A DNA stretch of 64,000 nucleotides, taken from assembly GCF_900142285.1 (NCBI RefSeq), contig NZ_FRAJ01000003.1, positions 257,262 to 321,261 of the forward strand, read 5' to 3'. Made by a program: the position numbers and the translations under genes. Shown here piece by piece: positions 57,813 through 64,000 of this stretch; the first letter of the stretch is position 1, and every line of letters begins with the position of its first letter. The notes beneath the pieces were generated by a model. That model was not told where the DNA came from, searched no databases, and saw only the letters and a list, made by a program, of their open reading frames with translations. This stretch comes from Caminicella sporogenes DSM 14501 (GTDB lineage Bacteria > Bacillota > Clostridia > Peptostreptococcales > Caminicellaceae).

Positions 57813-58937
57813 CTATTCCCCCTTTTCCCTATAAGGTACTACTTCAAATTGATTAAAACCCGACTTAATAATAGAATCTTCTTCATCATATAGAAATATT
57901 TGTTCTTTTATATACTTTTTTATTTCTTTTATAATTTGACCTTCAAAATAATCACTTTCTAATAAATAAATGCTTCCTTCAGGAATAGCCTTATACATTG
58001 GCTTATGTCCTGTTCTCATATCATATCCACCGATAAATAAAGGCTCTTTATTTGATATACCTAATACCTTAATAGCCTTATTGCCTTTATCACTATCTTT
58101 AAATATTATCTGGTATCCTCCATATTTCGATATAAAAGGAGATGATATATAAAGCTTTACAAGCTTTGATTTGTTTTTATAATCATTTTCATCTTTATAC
58201 TGCTTTAAAATTTGTTCATCTGTCACATCCCAATATTTACAAGATTTATTCTCTCCTCCAAGCTTTAAGTAACCTCTATCTAATCCAGTATAATCACTTT
58301 CATTCCACCATTCATCTTTAATTTCATATTCTACTAAATAGCTCCACTTTGTATCATTAAATTGTGTTAAATCTATCCTGTATAAATGCTCATCCTTTGT
58401 CATACCTTTTTCTCTTTGTATCCCAACCTTATAAGCTTGAGTTATAAATCTATGTGCTTCGTAAAAATCTACTTCTTTCCCATAAAAATATCCATTATAA
58501 AAGCTACTTCTTTTTATATAAAATTCATCTGCTCGTTTAAAATCCTTTTTATCATTAAACAAAAAATAACTCATATCTTTACTAGATGTACATACATTGC
58601 TTTCTATTTTTCTAAAAATTCCATAGCTACATTTATTTTTATATACAAACAAATCTAGTGGAGCTTTCATGTAAACATCTTTATTTTTTTCATCGTATAT
58701 ATATATTTTCCTTATAGTTAAATACTTACGAGGATCATCTTCTGTATTATTTTTATTATTAATATATCTATTACTACATGTTTTATTAAGCTGTAGCATT
58801 AGTGAACATATAGCTCCATAAAATACAGATGGATAAGGCATCAATCTGCTCTCAAGCCATATACTTTCTCCTTTGTCGAATCTCTTCCCATTTCCAAAAA
58901 ATAAATTATCATTAGGCTTTATTTTTAATACCTTCAT
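57813..58937 (-). CDS. cmr3: Type III-B subunit Cmr3 (Cas5-like)
   Basis: 374 residues. The start KVLKIKPNDNLFFGNGKRFD and SRLMPYPSVFYGAICSLM are Cmr3 hallmarks, with the glycine-rich loop less clear at the C-terminus (FIGGYDMRTG). It caps the crRNA 5' handle next to Cas10. It overlaps cmr2 by 26 bases; ATG 58937 is nine bases after AGAGG. Confidence 0.92.
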   Translation of the reverse strand: MKVLKIKPNDNLFFGNGKRFDKGESIWLESRLMPYPSVFYGAICSLMLQLNKTCSNRYINNKNNTEDDPRKYLTIRKIYIYDEKNKDVYMKAPLDLFVYKNKCSYGIFRKIESNVCTSSKDMSYFLFNDKKDFKRADEFYIKRSSFYNGYFYGKEVDFYEAHRFITQAYKVGIQREKGMTKDEHLYRIDLTQFNDTKWSYLVEYEIKDEWWNESDYTGLDRGYLKLGGENKSCKYWDVTDEQILKQYKDENDYKNKSKLVKLYISSPFISKYGGYQIIFKDSDKGNKAIKVLGISNKEPLFIGGYDMRTGHKPMYKAIPEGSIYLLESDYFEGQIIKEIKKYIKEQIFLYDEEDSIIKSGFNQFEVVPYREKGE

Positions 58938-60648
58938 CCTTCTCATCCTCTCTTAAGATGATGTACAGCTTCTCCATTATATAAAACATATTAAAATAAT
59001 TTTCTAATACTGATATTCCTACACAATTAGGATTTTGATATAAAATATCCTCTAACAAATTTTTTAAAGCTTTTTCATCTTCTTTAGTTTTATCTCTTTC
59101 TCTTTTATTACTTCTACCAATTAATCGCTTTTGCTGTACAAATAACATATCCCTTATAATTCTCTCTTCTTCTAATTCATCACTTTCATCTAATCTCATA
59201 AACATTTTAGCCAATTCATTATGAAAAAAGCTGAATTTATCCTCATAAAAATAATTAAATATATTTTCTAAAGTCTTTATAATATATTCATCATTCATAT
59301 GATTTTTAAAGTAAAATTCTTTATAATAGTATCCATCTGTTAGTACAGCAACAATCAATCCATCTTTTTTTTGCTCTGTATTGCTATTTCCAAATTTCTC
59401 TTTTATCCATTCCAATCTTTCTTTACTCACTTTCAAACTTTCCTTTAGTGTATCTTTATAGTGAATTATAAAAATCCCTTGAGAAAAAGTAAGCTTTTTA
59501 AATTTATTGTTATTTTTTTTTAATATTTTGTTAAATTCTTCCTCTATTTCTTTAGAAAATTTGAAAGCATCCTTTACATTTAATAGAGCTAAGAGATCAT
59601 CCCCTCCTGCATATACTAGTGTATTGTTTTCATTTTCATCAAAAAACTTCAGCACCTTTTCAAAAAATTCATTAATTTTATTTGATAACTCTTGCTGATA
59701 GTCTTTTAAATTCTCCTTAGAATCCTTATATTTTCCATTCATCCATTTCCCCAAATTATCTATATCAAATCGATAAATACAGTAATATTTTTCTTGTGTT
59801 TTAGTCAATTCTTCATAATAATTTAGAACTTCATTCATCTCTTCTTCTTTTATTTCCTTTAACATATTTTCCTTATAAAGAAGCTGATATTTTCCATATT
59901 TTGAACTTTTAGATATTTCCTCTGCCTTTTTCTCTAATTTTTCATAAATGCATTTATTATTTTCTATATTTTCTTTTATCCATCTACCTAAAGCTATTTT
60001 GGCAGTAGAATTTTGCTTTTCATTTTTATCTTCTTTCAAAGTTCTTTTAATATAGCAAGCAAGACACAAGTAGTCTTTTTCTTTTAATTTATTACTTTCT
60101 ATTCCATTGATATTCTTTTTGGAGAGTATGTACCTTACATTTCTCTTCCCACATATGGAACACTTTGGACCCTTAATCAAATTTTCATCTTGTTCATTTT
60201 TAAATACTCTAGTATGCTTTACTGCTTCTAAAATCTTATGTACTTTTTTATATGCTTTTTCATACTCATCTTCAAATTCCACTTCTGCCCAATAAATTTT
60301 TATGATATCTTCTATTACTGCATTTATTTCTTTATCTTTCAGATTTTTTAAATCATTAAGTTGTTTTATAATATACCTAAATTTAGCTTTTGCCCTTTTT
60401 TCCAATTTTTCTGCCATACTATCTTTTGATTCATATGTAATCAATAATTGATTAGATGTCTTTACTTTCTCAGACACTTCACTGTTAGGAAGAATTACAT
60501 TGCCATTTAATTCCTCTATAACAGCCTTCTTTACTTCATTCATTATAATCGATACAATATAACTACTATTTGTTAAGTCTATTACTTTTTTTGATTCCAT
60601 TATATATTCTTGAACAGACGCCATACTAAATAATAATAATCTACTCAT
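58912..60648 (-). CDS. cmr2: Type III-B Cas10 (Cmr2) without HD domain
   Basis: 578 residues, shorter than the usual 800-1000. It begins at the first palm region (LFSMASVQEYIMESKKVIDL), so no N-terminal HD DNase is present. A zinc finger with CSICGKR and CLACYIK (about 165-205) follows, then the cyclase palm: YRFDIDNLGKWMNG and AGGDDLLALL with GGDD near 350. It should make cyclic oligoadenylates on target binding. It follows cmr1 without a gap. Confidence 0.94.
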   Translation of the reverse strand: MSRLLLFSMASVQEYIMESKKVIDLTNSSYIVSIIMNEVKKAVIEELNGNVILPNSEVSEKVKTSNQLLITYESKDSMAEKLEKRAKAKFRYIIKQLNDLKNLKDKEINAVIEDIIKIYWAEVEFEDEYEKAYKKVHKILEAVKHTRVFKNEQDENLIKGPKCSICGKRNVRYILSKKNINGIESNKLKEKDYLCLACYIKRTLKEDKNEKQNSTAKIALGRWIKENIENNKCIYEKLEKKAEEISKSSKYGKYQLLYKENMLKEIKEEEMNEVLNYYEELTKTQEKYYCIYRFDIDNLGKWMNGKYKDSKENLKDYQQELSNKINEFFEKVLKFFDENENNTLVYAGGDDLLALLNVKDAFKFSKEIEEEFNKILKKNNNKFKKLTFSQGIFIIHYKDTLKESLKVSKERLEWIKEKFGNSNTEQKKDGLIVAVLTDGYYYKEFYFKNHMNDEYIIKTLENIFNYFYEDKFSFFHNELAKMFMRLDESDELEEERIIRDMLFVQQKRLIGRSNKRERDKTKEDEKALKNLLEDILYQNPNCVGISVLENYFNMFYIMEKLYIILREDEKDEGIKNKA

Positions 60649-61650
60649 CTATCCCTTCACCTCTTCTGGCAAAACAATTCTTTCAAAACAGTCCTGTTGC
60701 AAAAATTTATCTATAAGGCTTTCATCATCTTTCTTCAGTTTTTCTTCTTTTTCCAAAGGAGAATTATGTAATCTAATAACAATACATTCATATTTTTCTT
60801 TTTCTATCTCTAACACTTTAAAAATCAAAGGTGATTCCATTCTTTTTATTTTGGTAACTTTATCGCTTTTAACTTTTCCTCCAATTGGCAAGCCAAATAC
60901 TGCTTTATGTTCAGATTGAAACTTTTCCCCATATATATCTTCATTTTTTACATTTCTAAAAGCTTTATATTTCTTGCCAATTGCATCAAGAACTTTTAAC
61001 CAATTTTCACCTTGTCCATTTTTAAATCTATATATTGATATTTTATCTTTAAATAAATCATTTTGATACATTTTATTATCTTCAAAATCTAAAATTAATT
61101 TGCTTCGGTATTCTTCTGCCAATTCATCATTTCCAGAAATTTTTATTATTTTAAAATTTCCTGCACCTCGTCTACTTCGAGACCCCATACCTCCAAATAA
61201 CTGTAACCAATTTAGAGCTTCTAAATACTCTTTTACTACACTTTCATCTATATATCTAAATTGAATTTTAAACTCACTATTTTCTTTTACATAAGACTTA
61301 TTTTTATTTTCTCCTGCATTAAGAAAATAGAATAAATACTTAATCCCTCCATAATTTTCATTGCCACTTTTTTTATTATTTTTTTCTTGTAATATGTTTT
61401 TATTTTTTTCAATTTCACATTTGTTTTTATCCCTTTCTACTCTAATTTGTACAGGACTTTTGTTATCAACACTTCCGAAAATGTAATTTTCTCTGTTTTT
61501 AAAGCTTTCTTCATCACCATCATAATTGAAAAATCTCCACCAATACCTTAATACCCCCTTAATAGAACTAGCTCTTATTTCGGGTTTATTAGTTGTTCCA
61601 TACATAAATAAAGGTGTAATCAATCGACATGTCACTTCAACTTTTTTCAT
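60649..61650 (-). CDS. cmr1: Type III-B RAMP protein Cmr1
   Basis: 333 residues. KVEVTCRLITPLFMYGTT at the start, RASSIKGVLRYWWRFF and GSRSRRGAGNF are typical Cmr1 motifs. It joins the complex at the crRNA 3' end. It is first in the operon and preceded by a sigma-A-like promoter. Confidence 0.94.
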   Translation of the reverse strand: MKKVEVTCRLITPLFMYGTTNKPEIRASSIKGVLRYWWRFFNYDGDEESFKNRENYIFGSVDNKSPVQIRVERDKNKCEIEKNKNILQEKNNKKSGNENYGGIKYLFYFLNAGENKNKSYVKENSEFKIQFRYIDESVVKEYLEALNWLQLFGGMGSRSRRGAGNFKIIKISGNDELAEEYRSKLILDFEDNKMYQNDLFKDKISIYRFKNGQGENWLKVLDAIGKKYKAFRNVKNEDIYGEKFQSEHKAVFGLPIGGKVKSDKVTKIKRMESPLIFKVLEIEKEKYECIVIRLHNSPLEKEEKLKKDDESLIDKFLQQDCFERIVLPEEVKG

Positions 61651-61674
61651 AAATTCACCTCTTTTACATTCTGT

Positions 61675-61703
61675 ATATTAGACAAATTAATTAAATAAGT
61701 AAA
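61675..61703 (-). promoter_or_regulatory. Promoter of the cmr operon
   Basis: Minus strand: TTTACT (61698-61703), 17-base spacer, TAATAT (61675-61680). It fits moderately, 25 bases before the cmr1 start. Confidence 0.5.
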
Positions 61704-61846
61704 ATATTTTTTAATTCATCATAATTAATTTATAAATCCATTTTTATACGAAATACCATATTCTAATATTTTCTTTATTTATCAAAAAAATCCTTCTTTT
61801 TGTATAAATTTCTATTTATGTTACATAAAGTCTTAAAAAAACATAA

Positions 61847-61894
61847 GTGTCGTCGATTTTTAATAGTTTTTGCGCTATTAAAAATCAACGACAC
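61847..61894 (-). other. 20-bp hairpin upstream of the cmr operon
   Basis: Arms GTGTCGTCGATTTTTAATAG and its near complement with an eight-base loop. The only mismatch is C-A on plus but G-U on minus, and eight T follow on the minus strand, so a minus-strand terminator or RNA is likely. The remaining 61,651-62,144 is AT-rich with no gene. Confidence 0.5.
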
Positions 61895-62096
61895 AAACAA
61901 TAATTTTACTGCAATATACCTAATTATATATATAATTCAAAGATTTAAACTACAATTCATTTTCAAAAAACGCCATTACTTGTGCTACAGTTCACCGTAT
62001 ACATTCAACATAATAAAGCACTCTATTTTTTAATGTCTATATTTATCCATTTTTACCAAATCCATTTGTTGTATCAAAATTACTGTTTATAATAAA

Positions 62097-62116
62097 AGCA
62101 GGTAAAAATACCTGCT
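62097..62116 (-). terminator. Terminator of the HEPN/MNT operon
   Basis: AGCAGGTA and TACCTGCT around four A, followed on minus by TTTTATT. It lies about 30 bases past the HEPN stop. Confidence 0.8.
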
Positions 62117-62144
62117 CCAAATATTAACAGCGTAAAAAATAACA

Positions 62145-62537
62145 TTATTCAGATTGTTTAAGTTTATCTAATATAAAATTCTTAATTCTCTCAGCACTTT
62201 CTAATGCTTTTTTCATATCCTGTTCTTCCAACTCAATGTAAAACGGATATCTAACTTGAACTCCATAATCAACCAATTCTATACAATCATCTTCTATTTC
62301 TTGAAAATCCTTATCAAACTTCATACAAATTTTATTAAGAAGTGTTAAATCATGTGTTTTTATTATCTTATCACCATTTAAAGCAATATATCCTTTTAAA
62401 TATTTTTCTGCACTTTGCTGACAATGATAACATACTATCTCTAAAGGAACTGGATGCATTTGGAGAAGAAATTTTGCTGAGTTTAAATCATTATCAGCAA
62501 AATCAAACCATTCATATGCAATATCTTTATTGTTCAT
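62145..62537 (-). CDS. HEPN-domain protein of a HEPN/MNT pair
   Basis: 130 residues. The PF05168-type HEPN pattern is clear: AYEWFDFADNDLNSAKFLL, VCYHCQQSAEKYLKGYIA and KTHDLTLLNKI, then YGVQVRYPFY. The R-X4-6-H RNase motif of toxic HepT proteins is not seen, so it may not be a nuclease. ATG 62537 is chosen from the ribosome site GGAG and overlaps the MNT stop; a longer frame to 62609 has none. Paired with the MNT gene upstream. Confidence 0.85.
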   Translation of the reverse strand: MNNKDIAYEWFDFADNDLNSAKFLLQMHPVPLEIVCYHCQQSAEKYLKGYIALNGDKIIKTHDLTLLNKICMKFDKDFQEIEDDCIELVDYGVQVRYPFYIELEEQDMKKALESAERIKNFILDKLKQSE

Positions 62538-62862
62538 ATAAACTAACTCCTTCATGAGCAATTTTATATTCCAATGTAGATTCCAATGCTGCTCTTTCAT
62601 CAAATTCATCTTTATAGTAAACTAAAATGTCTACAGGCATAGATGCAACCTTTGATATAGATTTTCTAATAGCTTTAATTAAATCTCTTTTTCTTACATT
62701 TCTTACATCTCTTTCATTTATAACAATACATAAATCTAAATCACTTTCATCATTAGGAGTTCCATAGGCAAAAGAACCAAATAAATATATCTTGCTTGTT
62801 AAAACAACTTCCTTAATCTGGTTTATTATTTTATTAATTTCATTTCCCATTTGTTGTGGCAT
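62527..62862 (-). CDS. MNT-type minimal nucleotidyltransferase
   Basis: 111 residues. The polymerase-beta fold motif IYLFGSFAYGTPNDESDLDL carries the GSxxxG and DxD residues, and the third acidic residue is in MPVDILVY. In known HEPN/MNT systems MNT enzymes add AMP to the HEPN toxin and neutralise it. It overlaps the HEPN start by 11 bases, a sign of coupled translation. ATG 62862 follows GAGGTGG. Confidence 0.88.
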   Translation of the reverse strand: MPQQMGNEINKIINQIKEVVLTSKIYLFGSFAYGTPNDESDLDLCIVINERDVRNVRKRDLIKAIRKSISKVASMPVDILVYYKDEFDERAALESTLEYKIAHEGVSLYEQ

Positions 62863-63014
62863 AATATCCACCTCACCAAAAATTTGATGTCTATATTATA
62901 ATTATACTCTAAATGAACTGCCTCAAATACAAGATCTAAGGCTTCAAATATAGCTCTGATCTTTAAAGTTCTCATTGCTACTTTATTAGCCTCATACAAG
63001 TTTATGTCTGACAT
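62826..63014 (-). CDS. Small ORF upstream of MNT, possibly a remnant
   Basis: 62 residues, starting MSDINLYEANKVAMRTLKIR and overlapping the MNT start by 37 bases. No recognised family and no clear ribosome site. The first 45 residues look like a helical domain; the last part is read from the MNT ribosome region and is unlikely to be selected. It may be a decayed gene of the same cassette. Confidence 0.3.
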   Translation of the reverse strand: MSDINLYEANKVAMRTLKIRAIFEALDLVFEAVHLEYNYNIDIKFLVRWILCHNKWEMKLIK

Positions 63015-63070
63015 CCTTAAACTAGACTAAATTCATAATAATTAACTAAATACATTACCATAAAATTTCT

Positions 63071-63856
63071 TTATTGTTCAACCTTAAACATTATATCTAT
63101 TATAAATTTTCCTAATTTCATTTCATACTTCTCAATTGCCGGTCCAATTAGTTTATAATTTTTTTGCTTAGCAAAATCATATAACTTTGCATAAGCATTC
63201 CATTTATTCTTAACTCCATTATGAGTTGTCTTCAAGAATATTCCACCTTCAAATCTCTTTATATAAATTTTATTTATCAGTTTCGTTTTTTCAATAGGTA
63301 TAAATACCTCTACATCAACATTTTCATTTTCATCTCTATTATGAATAATTACCATGTGATTACTTTTAAATTTTACAGAAAACTTATTTACTATTTCATA
63401 TAACTTTCCAATTAATTGTCCAATTTCTTCAGATTTTATTTTTTCTCTAACAAAAATTACTTCACTTGCTTTCATCTTAATTATATCAATAAAATAATCT
63501 GATTTATCATTGTTTTCAATCCAAAGAACAGGCTCATTTATTTTTTTCTTTATAGATATTTTCATATCTTCTAAATATGCAATTTTTTTATCTATAATTG
63601 ATAATTGTCTTTCTAGTATATTATTTAAAAATTCTTTGCTATTTGACTTCTTAATTTCACTTATATCCGTCAATGATAAACCATATTTTTTTAATTCTTT
63701 TATAAACATAATTTCGCTTATTTGTTCTTTACTATAATACCTATAACTATTCAAATTATCTATCTTAAATGGCTTAAACAAACCAATATTGTCATAATAT
63801 CTTAACGTTTTAGTTGACACTTCAGCTATTAACGCAAATTCTCCAATAGTATACAT
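63071..63856 (-). CDS. MerR-family regulator with GyrI-like ligand domain
   Basis: 261 residues. The N-terminal MerR winged helix is clear: YTIGEFALIAEVSTKTLRYY and NIGLFKPFKIDNLNSYRYYS, followed by a dimer coiled coil (about 80-110) and a GyrI/BmrR-like domain after about 120 (VFVREKIKSEEIGQLIGKLY). Such proteins activate multidrug or metabolism genes on binding hydrophobic ligands. It starts two bases after the stop of the upstream gene, so both are probably in one operon. Confidence 0.9.
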   Translation of the reverse strand: MYTIGEFALIAEVSTKTLRYYDNIGLFKPFKIDNLNSYRYYSKEQISEIMFIKELKKYGLSLTDISEIKKSNSKEFLNNILERQLSIIDKKIAYLEDMKISIKKKINEPVLWIENNDKSDYFIDIIKMKASEVIFVREKIKSEEIGQLIGKLYEIVNKFSVKFKSNHMVIIHNRDENENVDVEVFIPIEKTKLINKIYIKRFEGGIFLKTTHNGVKNKWNAYAKLYDFAKQKNYKLIGPAIEKYEMKLGKFIIDIMFKVEQ

Positions 63857-63858
63857 TG

Positions 63859-64000
63859 TTATTTCACACCTTTATTACTTGTTTTTAAAATTGGATTATC
63901 ATATAAAAAATGATGTTCATATTTTTGATAATTATTTCTTCTAATAAAAGCTCTTATGGCTTTAAATAATATTTTCACCATTCCATCGTTTAATAGTTTT
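63859..64000 (-). CDS. C-terminal end of an unknown gene (continues beyond window)
   Basis: The frame is open from the window edge and ends at 63859. The last 46 residues include FKAIRAFIRRNNYQKYEHHF and YDNPILKTSNKGVK. The two-base gap to merR suggests co-transcription. No family is recognised from this tail. Confidence 0.5.
   Translation of the reverse strand, partial: KLLNDGMVKILFKAIRAFIRRNNYQKYEHHFLYDNPILKTSNKGVK

Noticed and set aside
61651-62140. CRISPR array or leader upstream of cmr1
   Set aside because: Only one 20-base stem is found, and no second copy. The plus-strand ORF at 61,800-62,033 is a chance frame over it.
62826-62880. Long overlap of the small ORF with MNT as evidence of a fusion
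   Set aside because: The frames differ and the MNT start has its own ribosome site; it is not one protein.

Overview
The window is AT-rich, low-GC DNA from an anaerobic endospore-forming Firmicute, most likely Clostridia or Tissierellia. Pointers are a pro-sigma-K gene, a c-di-GMP-II riboswitch, an alanyl T-box, a selenocysteine tRNA, hexameric glutamate dehydrogenase, and the chromosomal order alaS-ireB-ruvX-yrzB-fur / mltG-trmR-U32-udk-pbpI also known from Bacillus and clostridia. Genus is not determined; the taxonomic call is inference.

Layout. 1-13,802 (minus strand): a type IV pilus locus read pilB-pilT-pilC-pilA-pilD-pilM-pilN-pilO-pilV-like-pilX-like-VWA protein. A sigma-A promoter, a c-di-GMP-II riboswitch and an overlapping terminator precede it, and PilB carries a c-di-GMP-binding-type MshEN domain. 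A second prepilin runs off the left edge. 14,180-16,927: the sigK region. sigK is split: its 5' part is on the minus strand (16,588-16,927) and its 3' part on the plus strand (14,429-14,812), with a large serine recombinase gene between. The halves face each other, so deletion cannot rejoin them. Inverting about 2.16 kb between two half-related 18-bp sites would give an intact, in-frame 240-residue pro-sigma-K. This is the most notable system in the window. 17,014-33,800: housekeeping genes (pbpI, udk, U32 protease/tRNA hydroxylation protein, trmR, mltG, lysO pair, RNase J, fur, zinc-ribbon protein, yrzB, ruvX, aldo-keto reductase, a phosphatase-like membrane protein, ireB, T-box-alaS). 33,797-40,775: AI-2E transporter, a small membrane protein, PRC-barrel protein, mnmA, nifU-nifS, Rrf2 regulator, rarA.

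40,800-53,300: a PilJ-type chemoreceptor, a DEAD-box helicase with an attenuator-like leader, an unknown anchored protein, AlaX editing protein, a Cys-rich protein, gdhA, a P-loop ATPase, a HAD phosphatase, a lipoprotein and plsY. 53,376-53,472: tRNA-Sec. 54,078-61,650: a complete type III-B (Cmr) interference operon with a Can2/Card1-type CARF nuclease between cmr3 and cmr4, but no cas6, no cas1/cas2 and no CRISPR array in the window. 62,145-63,014: a HEPN/MNT pair plus a small ORF. 63,071-64,000: a MerR regulator and the 3' end of another gene.

How parts fit together. c-di-GMP is predicted to promote pilus expression through the riboswitch and may act again on the PilB motor; a PilJ-type receptor elsewhere in the window may feed surface signals to motility. 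The sigK inversion would be a developmental switch, made safe if it happens only in the terminal mother cell. The cmr and HEPN/MNT genes form a defence island bordered on one side by the tRNA-Sec gene. All functions are inferred from sequence reading alone; no searches were run.
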